64,000 bases of DNA from Aeolococcus sp050734155 (GCA_050734155.1 JBOHUD010000100.1:1-64000); one strand, 5' to 3'. Positions 1-8,707 are shown, counted from the first letter of the stretch. Numbers and translations: made by a program. The notes: generated by a model not told the origin, from the letters alone.

Positions 1-1
1 C

Positions 2-1093
2 CTTGATGTCACCTTCACGGACACTGGTCAGAAGTTCCCGTATGTGGGGGCCTTGTTTTCCTCCTCGGAGGGGACATTCTGGTATATGGGCGACCGGGGT
101 GATACGCTTGCCGTTGAACGGATCGTAAGAACGGTCGAGCAGGCAGACGGCATCGATGTGCTCGTGCATAGCCACCCCTCGGACTTTCACAGTTTCCTTC
201 TACATTCAACGTGGGATGGTGGTGCCGAGGAAGGTGAATCGCACCCTGCCTGGGTAGCTCGGACGCTTGAGACGGTGATCCGAATCAAGCCTACTTTGGC
301 TCTTCCGCAGACGACGAGCTATCGGTACCTGGGCGCAGCGGCGTGGATGAATAGGTATTTGTTCCCCATGCGGCCCGAGGAGTTCAACCGATTGGTCGAC
401 CGGGTCGCGCCGGGGATCGCAACAGACCTCCTCACACCGGGTGACGCCGTCCAGCTATCGCGCAGAACGCCGACGGTGCACCGCGGCGCCCTCCCATTCG
501 TGCGGAGGGTTGATAATCCTGATCCACGGGGCCTGGACCCGACTGTTCCACCACCGCCCGTGCGTGATCCTGACCCAGAGCTTCTAGGGGATGATGAGTT
601 GCTCCGGCGGGTTCGCGTCTACCTCAGTGGAACACTACTGCCGTGGCTGAACTCTGGCGGCGGCCAGTACCGGGAGATGGTACGTATGTGCAGCGCGCTA
701 GGAGCTAATTACCGCCTCAGTTGTGTATTGCCCAGTGATCGCGTTGCTGTCTTTAACATCCACGCACGGGACGGGGTATTTTCGCTTTATGAGGACGACG
801 GGGCTCCCCCACGTCATGGGGAGCTGCATACTCGCATAGCTTCGTCGACTCTCGACCGTTGGATTCGTGACGTCATTCCGTACTTCGTCGCCGCGGCGGA
901 TTGCCGTCGCGCTGGCGAGATGTATGACATTGCCGCCACAGCGACGGGTGCCGTCACTGTGAAGCCTGTTAGCAGCCGCTGCCTTGTAAGTGCCCACCTC
1001 ATGTCTGAGCGCGAGCGGCTTGAACGTTGGCTTGGTTCAGAGGTCGACCGGCTCCTGCCCTCGGATTGCGAGTCGCCAGTCGAGGGCGGTTAG
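2..1093 (+). CDS. MBL-fold-like metallohydrolase, 5' end outside window
   Basis: The frame is open to the left edge, so the true start lies outside; at least 363 residues are visible. Seen: a V-H-S-H-P-S-D-F-H stretch about 50 residues in, preceded by M-G-D-R-G-D, and later a LTPGDAV segment. This order resembles metallo-beta-lactamase-fold proteins of the UlaG/CMP-sialate hydroxylase type, where HxHxDH-like residues bind metal. The C-terminal 170 residues are unassigned. The stop lies 1 nt before the GTG of the next gene, so it is the first visible member of the SagB/YcaO operon. Inference: a hydrolase or oxidoreductase tailoring or sensing step of the peptide pathway. A JAB/MPN-like peptidase is an alternative reading of the HSHPSD motif. 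Confidence 0.5.
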   Translation, partial: LDVTFTDTGQKFPYVGALFSSSEGTFWYMGDRGDTLAVERIVRTVEQADGIDVLVHSHPSDFHSFLLHSTWDGGAEEGESHPAWVARTLETVIRIKPTLALPQTTSYRYLGAAAWMNRYLFPMRPEEFNRLVDRVAPGIATDLLTPGDAVQLSRRTPTVHRGALPFVRRVDNPDPRGLDPTVPPPPVRDPDPELLGDDELLRRVRVYLSGTLLPWLNSGGGQYREMVRMCSALGANYRLSCVLPSDRVAVFNIHARDGVFSLYEDDGAPPRHGELHTRIASSTLDRWIRDVIPYFVAAADCRRAGEMYDIAATATGAVTVKPVSSRCLVSAHLMSERERLERWLGSEVDRLLPSDCESPVEGG

Positions 1094-1094
1094 C

Positions 1095-2198
1095 GTGACT
1101 GACGAGGTCCGGACCAAGGACGGGATGTCGCTCCTACTGACGCGTGAGGGTATGCGATTGCGCGACCACCTGAGGCGTCGAGAACTCAGCGTTCCTTCAG
1201 GAGAGCTCGCGGACCTCACGACGGTCCTCGCTGCAGGGTACAACTGGATGTCCGTCTCGAATTGGGTGTCGTCGGTGGCCGACTTGTGCGATCTGCCCCC
1301 GGACGGGGCGGTGCAAGCGCTCCAGGATCTCATCCGTGCTGGCGTCGTCGAATGCCGCAGCTCGACGACCCCAGTACGGGGCAAAGGCGATGGGTATACC
1401 TTCAGCGATAGCGCCAAATGGGATGCTCACCGGTGGTCCGAGGCCTTCGCCTTTCACCGGGCGGTGCGGGCCATCCCTCCGCCAGACTGGAGCGTGGCTG
1501 AGACCACGATAGCGGACATCGAAACCATGAAGCGTTTTGTTGCCGCTGAGCCGCCGCCCCGTCCTTGGCTCGAGCGAACGGGAGGGCGTCGAGTTCATCT
1601 GCCTACTGTCGACCGCGGAGCTGGTTCCGACAGTCGGATTCGTGACACGCTAGTCTCGGGCCACGGTCCCGATCTATCTGTGCCGTCCCTAGGCCGGCTA
1701 CTTTGGCTGGCGTTCGGGCAAACCGGAAGCCGCCGACTCCCGGTTACGGGCCATCACCCCCGGCGTACGTCGCCGAGCGGTGGGAGTAGACATCCAACCG
1801 AAGCTTATGTGCTCGTCTTCAACGTGGCCGGGGTACGCCCGGGCGGCTACCACTACTCGGTCCCACACCACGCCTTGGACGAGGTCGTTCCAGGCGATCC
1901 TGCTGACTTCTTCAACTCGGATGTCGTGATGCTCAAGGGGCGGATAGCGTTCGCTCCGCGCGTTGCCATTGTGCTCACCTCGGTCGTTGAGCGGAGCATG
2001 TTCCGGTATCGCGACTCGCGCTCTTACCGAGTTCTGTATCTCGACGTGGGCCACTTACTGCAAAACCTCGCATATCTAGCCGCTGCTGCGGGCCGGCCAA
2101 GCTATCGCGGATATGCCATGAGGGTCAGTGCCGTTGCCCGATACTTTCGACTCGAACCTCTCACAGAGGTACCGATTGCGTTTGGAGTACTCGGATGA
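1095..2198 (+). CDS. SagB-type dehydrogenase-like protein 1 (nitroreductase fold)
   Basis: 367 aa from GTG 1095, chosen because a GAGGGCGG stretch precedes it and it abuts the upstream stop; an open frame upstream overlaps the previous gene and was not used. Residues about 40-85 look like a small winged-helix domain, as in many SagB-family proteins. The FMN-fold signatures follow: SPSGGSRHPTEAY at about 226-238, GGYHYS at about 251 and YLDVGHLLQNL at about 315-325. Family knowledge: SagB/ThcOx enzymes use FMN to oxidise azolines to azoles in TOMM and thiopeptide pathways. This is one of four different homologues in the operon. It overlaps the next gene by ATGA. Confidence 0.8.
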   Translation: MTDEVRTKDGMSLLLTREGMRLRDHLRRRELSVPSGELADLTTVLAAGYNWMSVSNWVSSVADLCDLPPDGAVQALQDLIRAGVVECRSSTTPVRGKGDGYTFSDSAKWDAHRWSEAFAFHRAVRAIPPPDWSVAETTIADIETMKRFVAAEPPPRPWLERTGGRRVHLPTVDRGAGSDSRIRDTLVSGHGPDLSVPSLGRLLWLAFGQTGSRRLPVTGHHPRRTSPSGGSRHPTEAYVLVFNVAGVRPGGYHYSVPHHALDEVVPGDPADFFNSDVVMLKGRIAFAPRVAIVLTSVVERSMFRYRDSRSYRVLYLDVGHLLQNLAYLAAAAGRPSYRGYAMRVSAVARYFRLEPLTEVPIAFGVLG

Positions 2199-3307
2199 AG
2201 CAGACGGAGTGCCCAGGCACCAAGGTTGACGACGTCCTCAGGCTCAATCCGTTGGTGCGCATCCGGTTTGACGGGGACGTACGTATCGACCTTCCTCTGC
2301 AGCGACGAGAGTTTCGGTTGGATGACGTGGATCTTCTTGCGGCTCTGCCCGCGATCGTGGATGGCGGAACAGTGTCGGAGTCCGTATCGGCTCTTCTGGG
2401 CGCCGACCTGGCCGATACCGAGCTGTCTGCCGTCCACTTGATCGAACAACTGATCTCTGCTGAACTGGTCACACGGAGTGAAAGCGTGCCAGATGGCTGG
2501 GACGCAGCACAACACTGGATCGACCGGGGTTGGCTAGACGCGTTACTTTTCCACGCCGCCTGCGAAACGGACTACTTCGTCGGCGACGGCGCGGATGACC
2601 CCGACGACCTCCACGACGAGTTGCTCCGTAAGGACGTGTCGCACGGTTTGCCCACAGTCTGGACCCGGTACGACCAGCGCCCCATTATCGACCTGCCAAC
2701 TGGGCGAGCCTTCGACGACCTCCCTCCGCTTGAAACCGTCCTCCTTAACCGGCGCTCCAATCAGCGCTGGCGTTCTCCCTCCGGTCCTCCATTCGCTGAC
2801 ATTGCAACGGTGTTGCGGCTGGCGAGTGAGGAGACGGTTGCAGTGCGCCGTCGTATGGAGAAGGACATTGGGAAACACCCGTCAGCACTGCTCCATTCCG
2901 CATACACGGCACTGGAGCTGTACTTGGTCGTGCATCAGGTGCCTGGAATGGATCCCGGTCTCTACCATTACGAACCCGACATGGAACGTCTACGTCAGCT
3001 CCGTAAAGGTCCCCTCCGAAAAGAAATGCAACGCATGTGTGTCGGCCAGAGGCGGGCGGCGACTGCTGGCGCCCTGTTCGTGATCACGGCGACCTGGGAT
3101 AGGTACATGCGTCGCTATCCACAGCCGTCCGGATACCGAACCCTAATGGTAAACGTCGGCGAGTTGGCACATAAGCTTGTTGTCCTGTCGACGGCCGTGG
3201 GACTGAGCACGTTCATCACGCCAGCGCTCGACGACGCATACGCGGATTCTTTATTTGATATGAATCCTGAAATTGAATCACCGATCGAGGTGATCGGTGT
3301 CGGCTGA
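2195..3307 (+). CDS. SagB-type dehydrogenase-like protein 2, divergent
   Basis: 370 aa; ATG overlaps the upstream stop (ATGA) and GGAG lies 7 nt upstream. Residues about 30-95 form the same small N-terminal domain as SagB protein 1. The C-terminal half keeps the nitroreductase layout: LLNRRSNQRW at about 185, GLYHYEP at about 255 and a YRTLMVNVGELAHKL segment matching the usual YLLLDxGHxxQNL. The PSxGxRHP loop is changed to HPSALLHSAYTALE, and GH..QN is changed to GE..HK, so FMN or substrate contacts probably differ. It may be a catalytically weak or scaffolding partner of proteins 1 and 3. Confidence 0.7.
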   Translation: MKQTECPGTKVDDVLRLNPLVRIRFDGDVRIDLPLQRREFRLDDVDLLAALPAIVDGGTVSESVSALLGADLADTELSAVHLIEQLISAELVTRSESVPDGWDAAQHWIDRGWLDALLFHAACETDYFVGDGADDPDDLHDELLRKDVSHGLPTVWTRYDQRPIIDLPTGRAFDDLPPLETVLLNRRSNQRWRSPSGPPFADIATVLRLASEETVAVRRRMEKDIGKHPSALLHSAYTALELYLVVHQVPGMDPGLYHYEPDMERLRQLRKGPLRKEMQRMCVGQRRAATAGALFVITATWDRYMRRYPQPSGYRTLMVNVGELAHKLVVLSTAVGLSTFITPALDDAYADSLFDMNPEIESPIEVIGVG

Positions 3308-4043
3308 TCCGGATTTCGTCAGCGACACAACTACCAGCGCGTCCGAGCTATACCACACGCTGTCGAGCTTCGGCTGGTTTGATGAGCCCGAAGCGGACCA
3401 GGACCGGCAGCCGACGGCCGCCTCCCAGCCCTTGTACGACAGCTCCGCCAGCAGAGATTCGCAAGCGCCAAGTCACTTGGAGGTGCTGCTCTGGCGTCGG
3501 TTTAGTGTCAGGGCGTTTGCGGGACGAATCCTGTCGCGCGAGAAGGTCGAATTCCTGCTTCGCTGCGCGTATGGAGTCATCCCCGGTCCCATCGAAAGGC
3601 GGACAGTCCCTTCTGCTGGCGGACTATTTCCTTTGACGCTAGTTGTCGCCGCTCACCGCGTCCAGAACACTCCTGCGGGTTGGTACCGCTGGGTACCTGC
3701 GCGCGCGGCACTCGAAAAACTACCGATCACAGCGGATAGCGATACCACCACCCTATTCCGAACGCGTCACGTCGCCCTCGGAGATGCCGCCGCTGTGATC
3801 TTCATATTCGGTGAAATGGCGCCAGGACAGCGGCGCTACGGCGAGCGTGGTTACCGGTACCTATTGCTCGAAGCCGGACATTCCGCGCAGAATCTCCTTT
3901 TGGCGGCGGCAGCTATCGGAGCAGCCGCTGTGCCACTAGGCGGGTTTGATGACGATCGCGTCAACGCGCTAGTGAGGGCACATTTGCCCGAGCCAGTGGC
4001 TCTTTACTCCGTGGTTCTGGGCGAAATGCCCGTGCCCGGATGA
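3297..4043 (+). CDS. SagB-type dehydrogenase 3, short canonical nitroreductase domain
   Basis: 248 aa from GTG 3297, overlapping the upstream gene by 11 nt with GAGGTG just upstream. It lacks the N-terminal winged-helix part and begins almost directly with the flavin domain. WRRFSVRAFAG (about 64-74) matches the R-R-S-x-R-x-F signature; VPSAGGLFPL matches PSAGxxxPL; AGWYRW and YLLLEAGHSAQNLLLAA are near-consensus. By these motifs it is the most canonical of the four SagB homologues and the best candidate for the active FMN-dependent azoline oxidase. It overlaps the YcaO gene by ATGA. Confidence 0.8.
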   Translation: MSADPDFVSDTTTSASELYHTLSSFGWFDEPEADQDRQPTAASQPLYDSSASRDSQAPSHLEVLLWRRFSVRAFAGRILSREKVEFLLRCAYGVIPGPIERRTVPSAGGLFPLTLVVAAHRVQNTPAGWYRWVPARAALEKLPITADSDTTTLFRTRHVALGDAAAVIFIFGEMAPGQRRYGERGYRYLLLEAGHSAQNLLLAAAAIGAAAVPLGGFDDDRVNALVRAHLPEPVALYSVVLGEMPVPG

Positions 4044-5257
4044 TCCCTGTCAGCTGGCCCAGTCGGGCGGTCCTCCCCGAAGGGGCGATCGATCGGTCGT
4101 CGTGGTGTGACGGCTGCAACTGGCGAGTCGTGAAGGGTGAGGAAGGCGGGGTGCCCCACCCCACGTGCGATGCGCATCTCGACGGCGTCGCTGAAGGCTC
4201 GGAGTTGCCAGTACCTATCGGGGTCCGAATGCCTATCACCGCGATCCGGTGGTTGACATCGGAGCCCCCGTACGTGGTCTGCGCTAAAGGTAACGCATTG
4301 AGCGCGCAGGGCGACCTGATCCCAGTATTTGGCACTGGAGTCGACGTGACTGAGGAGACGGCGACCCGTATGGCGATCTCCGAGGTACTCGAACGCCAGT
4401 CCCTATATGCCTCGCCCGTAGGAGTGATCCGCTATGCGACGAGCGCTGAACTGACACCGACCGCTGGCGCTCGGGACCCGAAACATCGATGGTGGATCGG
4501 AGCGCAGAGACTTGGCCGGCGTGCGGAAGACCAATGCTGGATTCCCCTCTCCTGGATCCAGTTGGCAGCCGCGCGAAGGCGACGCGACCAAAGTGGAGGT
4601 CGAATCGATTCGACGGGCACGGCGGCACGCGCCGATGTCCCCGCCGCAGTTCAGAGCGGGCTGATGGAATGGACGGAACGCCAGGTAGTACGGCAGTTGC
4701 GCGCTCGTGGTGATTGTGGTACTCGGTTGAACGGCGTCAACCTCGCAACCCCCGAGGGCCTCCTTCCGTACATTAGGAAACTCACAAGCGTAAAAGCCAG
4801 GATACGAGTCTTCGTTCTTCACGAGCAACCCGCCGTCGCTTTCGCCCTGGTCGTTGGTTCGTCGGGACGTGCCATCGCCGGCGCCGCTGCTGCGCCTCAT
4901 GAACGTCAAGCGGTTGTCCGAGCCGTCGCCGAAGCTTACGGCAAGGCTTTTGGTGCAGGAATCCTCAGCGCGCCAAGCGAAACCACCGTGACAGCCAGTT
5001 GGTTGCCGGTGGCTGAAGCGGAGGCGGCGCTGGCAGCTGTGGGCCTCGGCCGGATTACATCAGCCGAATTGGAACTACGTCGCGCACTGTTGCCAGACAT
5101 TCGTCGGCGCAGACACGAACACTTCGTGGTCGATCGGACCAATTCCAGACTTGGTCGGTTCGGCATTGCGGTAGTCCAAGTGGTGGCGGCAAACCTAGAA
5201 TCACCGCCCGGGGACGGAGGAGGGCACGGTGCCGCACTTCACCGAATACTTGCCTAA
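4040..5257 (+). CDS. YcaO-domain cyclodehydratase-like protein
   Basis: 405 aa. Family knowledge: YcaO proteins use ATP to activate peptide backbone amides, giving azolines, thioamides or amidines. Seen: TGVDVTEETATRMAISEVLERQ (about 99-120), with the E-x(n)-E-R pattern of the ATP/Mg site, and STGTAARADVP followed by LMEWTERQ (about 191-215), the characteristic second motif. An N-terminal cysteine cluster, WCDGC...PTC (about 22-43), could bind zinc. The usual C-terminal PxPxP is not present; the tail ends in a Gly/His-rich stretch. No separate E1-like/C-protein or TfuA gene is visible, so the chemistry (azoline or other) cannot be assigned. ATGA overlap with the SagB-3 stop indicates translational coupling. 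Confidence 0.85.
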   Translation: MIPVSWPSRAVLPEGAIDRSSWCDGCNWRVVKGEEGGVPHPTCDAHLDGVAEGSELPVPIGVRMPITAIRWLTSEPPYVVCAKGNALSAQGDLIPVFGTGVDVTEETATRMAISEVLERQSLYASPVGVIRYATSAELTPTAGARDPKHRWWIGAQRLGRRAEDQCWIPLSWIQLAAARRRRDQSGGRIDSTGTAARADVPAAVQSGLMEWTERQVVRQLRARGDCGTRLNGVNLATPEGLLPYIRKLTSVKARIRVFVLHEQPAVAFALVVGSSGRAIAGAAAAPHERQAVVRAVAEAYGKAFGAGILSAPSETTVTASWLPVAEAEAALAAVGLGRITSAELELRRALLPDIRRRRHEHFVVDRTNSRLGRFGIAVVQVVAANLESPPGDGGGHGAALHRILA

Positions 5258-6242
5258 GCGAAGCGGCCTAGCCTCAGGTACTACCGTTTGGCGCACGCGA
5301 CCCTTTCTAGATGTGCTGTTTGTTGCTGGTCAACTCCAGGTGGTGGCCGGGCCTGAACGCACCCTCTTAAGGGTTGACGGTTTATCACTGTTCGCCCAAG
5401 CTCTCCTCCGCGCTCTGGCCGCGGCCAGCTCGGGCGCCTCTACTGCCGATCTGATCGCCGCCAATCGCGCGCTCGGCTCAGAAGCCGCGTCGGACTTGTT
5501 GTTACAGGCGGTCGATGCCGGCTTGCTCGTGCCGGAGTCCGCATCTAATATGGGATCGGAGCTCGTGACGGCCGGTGTGGATACTCGCGTGCAGCGTCAG
5601 CAACAGCTCCGCCGCGCCCGGCAGTACGCCAACTATGGAGCACGGACCGTGTACCGAGATGATGCAGAGCGCATGCGTGTCTTAGCGGCCAGCGATCCGC
5701 CTCCGTCGGTCGAATCGCGGCCGCTCGGTCCAGTTATGCGCTTGCCCCATCCGTCAATAGCTGAGCCGCGATCGCTGCTTGCTCTGCTAGGGCACCTTCT
5801 GTTTTACGGGTTCGGCCTCCTGCGTCCCGCGACATTCCTGGGCACCCTTGAAGTTCAACTGCGGCCTGTTCCGTCATTCGGCGCACGGCATCCGTTCGAC
5901 GCAGCAATACTCATCTCTAGCTGCTGCAGTGAGATGCCTGCCGGCAGATACCTGTACGTGCCTTCGCTTCACGGCCTCGTGCGCACCGGCGAGGGACAGA
6001 AGATTGAACGATGGCCAATCCTTCAGATACGTGCCGTCTATGAACGCGTGCAATGGCGTTATCGCTACGCGCTGGCTTACGAAATGGTCTTGTTGGACCT
6101 CGGTCACATCAAGCAACAACTGAGGCTATGCGCCACGTCATTGGGCCTTACGCTCGCTGAGGTCGCGAGCGAGAAGGACTCACTGCAGCTGACGAATGGC
6201 GTCCTTTCCACATTCGAGATAGGAGGTCCCGATGTCCGATAG
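5229..6242 (+). CDS. SagB-type dehydrogenase-like protein 4, divergent
   Basis: 337 aa from GTG 5229. The start lies 29 nt inside the YcaO gene but has GGAGGAGG upstream, supporting it. Residues about 35-110 resemble the small N-terminal domain of homologue 1. The flavin-domain marks are PVPSFGARHPFDAAIL (about 215-230), AGRYLYVPSLHGLVR and MVLLDLGHIKQQLRLCA (about 285-300). GHxxQN is altered to GHIKQQ. It is a fourth, independent branch of the family rather than a recent duplicate; no long identical stretches were noticed between it and the other three. Likely acts in the same complex. Confidence 0.65.
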   Translation: MPHFTEYLPKRSGLASGTTVWRTRPFLDVLFVAGQLQVVAGPERTLLRVDGLSLFAQALLRALAAASSGASTADLIAANRALGSEAASDLLLQAVDAGLLVPESASNMGSELVTAGVDTRVQRQQQLRRARQYANYGARTVYRDDAERMRVLAASDPPPSVESRPLGPVMRLPHPSIAEPRSLLALLGHLLFYGFGLLRPATFLGTLEVQLRPVPSFGARHPFDAAILISSCCSEMPAGRYLYVPSLHGLVRTGEGQKIERWPILQIRAVYERVQWRYRYALAYEMVLLDLGHIKQQLRLCATSLGLTLAEVASEKDSLQLTNGVLSTFEIGGPDVR

Positions 6243-7470
6243 TCCTCCACGGCAGCGGCTTCAATGGTCGCAACGCCCCATCTCAACGGGTCTTCGACAG
6301 CTTGCTGACCGCGTTGAACGTGGCGGCTCTCCGGCAGACTGGGAACCGATCGATGCCCTCGATGTCTGCGGCGGCCGTGCGCTCAAACCGCTTGTACGGT
6401 TAGCCGGATCGACTGGCGAGTGGGACGACGCCGTAGCGCACTTCGGTAGCGGCGTCGGCGAGCGGGATCTTGTGTACCTAGGCTTGATGAGAAGCCACGA
6501 CCAAGGAGGGATCGGTGCCGGCCTGCTAGTGGGGACGAGAGACCCCATAGGAGCTGAGGCGTTCGAGGCGGTGTCTGCAGCCGCTCCGCTGCTGGGTGAG
6601 AGGCTATTCGGGAGGCCGTGCGAATTTCACGGTAGGATCGTCGAGTTTTACGACGTGGACTTAGTCGCCGGCCCGCTACGCAGCGCACGCCCCGCGCCCA
6701 TTGCGCTGTTTTCGCCCTTTTACCTTGCCGGCTGGACCGACCGTGAGCGACAGTTCAAGACGCGTCGCACGATCATGTTCAGCAACGTTGTGGCGACCCG
6801 ATTCATGAGAGCTACCCGACCAGCCGCTGCGTCGAGCGGCATCTTGATTGATGGACAGCCTCCCGCGATCCTTGATGCCACGGACGTCGAGCTGAAGCAA
6901 GCAATAGGTCAATGGCTCAGCCTGCACGAGTTGATGCACGGTTCCGGCCCGGCGCCCTTCTTCGCCAAGTGGACGGGCAAATCTCGGTTAGGCAAAGAGT
7001 ACGGGGTCATCGAGGAGATGCGAGTAGAGATGACGTCCTTCGTGGCCGCTGGGCTTCTGGATATCCATCAAGGACGAATCGTGCAGGAGATGATCCTCAT
7101 GGAGCGGCTGTTCCGGTGCGCCCGGCGGGGGTTAGGTCGACGACGCCGGGGCGAGGCGGTTGAACTCGATGACGCTCACGGCCTGGCCTGGCTCGGTGCC
7201 TTGTCTGATGTTGCGATCCGAGCCGACTCGGGAAAGATTCGCGTTGATATGGCGGGCGTTGAACGGACCATCGGTCAAGTATTGGCGACCGTCTACGCAA
7301 TAGAACAGGAGGCGGCCACTGCCGATGATGCAGCATCTGTACTATCTGAGCACGGCCGTCGGTTGCAATCCGAACTCCTGCCTGGAGCCAGGTCAGCGAC
7401 CCGACTTGTGGTTGCAATTGCAGCGCTCGACCATCCGGATGCGATTAGCCTGGAGGGGGTCGAAGCCTGA
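6232..7470 (+). CDS. Zinc metallopeptidase, dipeptidyl-peptidase-III-like motifs
   Basis: 412 aa; ATG preceded by a perfect AGGAGGT (6221-6227) and overlapping the SagB-4 stop by 11 nt. Seen: HELMHGSG at 232-239 and EEMRVE at 261-266, about 25 residues apart. Known M49 (DPP III) enzymes carry HEllGHGSG followed by EECRAE; here the first motif is one residue shorter, giving an ordinary HExxH. The spacing and the GSG after it argue for an M49-related or DUF6421-like gluzincin. No signal peptide or membrane segment. Inference: it removes the leader or trims the matured peptide in the cytoplasm. Last gene of the operon. Confidence 0.6.
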   Translation: MSDSPPRQRLQWSQRPISTGLRQLADRVERGGSPADWEPIDALDVCGGRALKPLVRLAGSTGEWDDAVAHFGSGVGERDLVYLGLMRSHDQGGIGAGLLVGTRDPIGAEAFEAVSAAAPLLGERLFGRPCEFHGRIVEFYDVDLVAGPLRSARPAPIALFSPFYLAGWTDRERQFKTRRTIMFSNVVATRFMRATRPAAASSGILIDGQPPAILDATDVELKQAIGQWLSLHELMHGSGPAPFFAKWTGKSRLGKEYGVIEEMRVEMTSFVAAGLLDIHQGRIVQEMILMERLFRCARRGLGRRRRGEAVELDDAHGLAWLGALSDVAIRADSGKIRVDMAGVERTIGQVLATVYAIEQEAATADDAASVLSEHGRRLQSELLPGARSATRLVVAIAALDHPDAISLEGVEA

Positions 7471-7534
7471 CCGACGCGATCACGTTCGTGAGGCAGGGAT
7501 TGATCGCCTCGCCTAATCGACATCCTGACAAGGC

Positions 7535-8095
7535 TCAGGAAGCGGCTTGGTCCCGTGTTAGGTGGCGGCGGTACTGCACCTCGCGCGGTTGACCAGGAAA
7601 TCGGTTGTCGGCCTTGTACATACTTGTCTCAAGCCATCCGGCATGTCGGTAGAGGCGGCGGGCGCGGGCGTTGCCTTCAAGGACCCAGAGATATGCCTCT
7701 GAGTAGCCCAGGGCGTGTATCTCGTGCTCACATGCGGCGAGCAAGGCGCGCCCTACGCCGCAACCCCAGGACGCGGGAGCAACGTTGAGCATGCGCAATT
7801 CGCCAAAGCGACTTGCCACCCCCTCATCACGCGGGCTCCCACCGCCGCTGATACCAAGAACCGCTCCGACTGCGTCCTCTGCGACCAAGTACCTAACCAG
7901 TGTTTCATCCGCAGTCCTTAGCATTCCGTCCCATCTCTGCTCGGATTCTTCGATACTTAGTCCGTCAAGGACACTGTCGGGAAGCAGCCCGCGGTAGGCG
8001 GCTCTCCACGCAGATATGTGCACCACTGCCATTGCACGGGCATCCGACAGGACAGCGGCACGGATGATGAACGAATGCGAGATGACTTCACGCAT
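7535..8095 (-). CDS. GNAT family N-acetyltransferase
   Basis: 186 aa from ATG 8095, which has TTGGAG 8 nt upstream; a longer in-frame start at 8152 has no such support. The fold is recognisable: an AAVLSDARAMAVVHISAW helix near the N-terminus, LRMLNVAPASWGCGVGRALL (acetyl-CoA pyrophosphate loop, pattern Q/GxxGxG/A) at about 110-130, and LEGNARARRLYRHAGW near the C-terminus. Substrate unknown. It is convergent with the RiPP operon. A TCCTGA/TCAGGA hairpin (7523-7540) covers its stop codon. It could acetylate the pathway product for self-protection, but nothing in the sequence shows this. Confidence 0.8.
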   Translation of the reverse strand: MREVISHSFIIRAAVLSDARAMAVVHISAWRAAYRGLLPDSVLDGLSIEESEQRWDGMLRTADETLVRYLVAEDAVGAVLGISGGGSPRDEGVASRFGELRMLNVAPASWGCGVGRALLAACEHEIHALGYSEAYLWVLEGNARARRLYRHAGWLETSMYKADNRFPGQPREVQYRRHLTRDQAAS

Positions 8096-8695
8096 CGCCG
8101 CGCTCCAACCAGCAGGCAGGGCTAACCGCTTGCACCATGTAGCGACGCACACAGTAGCCGTGTGATTGCCAGGAGATTGCCGAGGCTTTGGCTGTTACCG
8201 AATCGAACCGGCCCATAGCCAGTTGGGCCGAAGTTCAGCGTCGCGCCAGGCCCGGCCGGATTCCTTGCGTCTAAAGGATCTGTCCGAAGCGGGTGGCGCT
8301 CGGATTGCTGCCATGGCAGCGAAAGGTAGAGGATAGATGGGGCAGGACCCCCCCCACTTCCAGCGACCCGTAGGCCGGTAGGAGGTAACAAGCGGTGAGT
8401 CAACGTACGGCTTCGTGGGGAAGCGTAGGCGCCCGTGAAGGCGGTCGTCCAGGGAAGCAAGGCCAGGTCCTCCCGGAGTCAACAGACTCACGTGGCCCCC
8501 AACGTTACCAGGCTTCGTGAGGGCGAAGGGCCGGGGCTCGGGGTCGCCCGTCAGCCTCGCAGAATCAGACAACGGGCCCCTCGGTACCCGGTCCCTGCCG
8601 TCGTACCGGACCAACTACCTGGGCGACGCGGCCCCTACGTTTATATATGGCCGGTCCGGGCACCCTCGCCTCTCAGCAGCCGACCTACAGTGTCG
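8096..8695. other. 600-bp intergenic region, possible structured RNA
   Basis: No conventional gene was found. The stretch contains a C-run (8348-8355), several short perfect inverted repeats (CTTCG/CGAAG around 8514-8527, GGTAC/GTACC around 8583-8606) and the 41-codon ORF listed separately. An open frame of about 139 codons runs antisense here but lacks a ribosome site and recognisable domains. A remnant of a group II intron or another structured RNA is possible but not demonstrated. Confidence 0.4.
8395..8520 (+). CDS. Small ORF (41 codons) with perfect Shine-Dalgarno
   Basis: GTG 8395 is preceded by AGGAGGT (8380-8386) with 8-nt spacing, among the best ribosome sites in the window. The product is 41 residues with six Ser, two Thr, no Cys and many Gly/Arg. 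It lies between the RiPP maturation operon and the ABC exporter and is read in the same direction as both. Inference only: it could be a precursor peptide, but the absence of cysteine and of a clear leader/core boundary makes this weak. It could equally be chance inside a structured RNA. Confidence 0.3.
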   Translation: MSQRTASWGSVGAREGGRPGKQGQVLPESTDSRGPQRYQAS

Positions 8696-8701
8696 TAGGC
8701 T
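8696..8701 (+). promoter_or_regulatory. -10 box (TAGGCT) for exporter mRNA
   Basis: TAGGCT lies 6 nt before ATG 8708 of a mini-ORF, the spacing expected when transcription starts at the start codon. Confidence 0.4.
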
Positions 8702-8707
8702 TATGGG

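Noticed and set aside
990..1094. Earlier start for SagB protein 1
   Set aside because: Would overlap the upstream gene by 100 nt; GTG 1095 has a ribosome site and fits operon spacing.
7523..7540. Rho-independent terminator between RiPP operon and GNAT
   Set aside because: Only a 6-bp stem without T-run, and it covers the GNAT stop codon; too weak to call.
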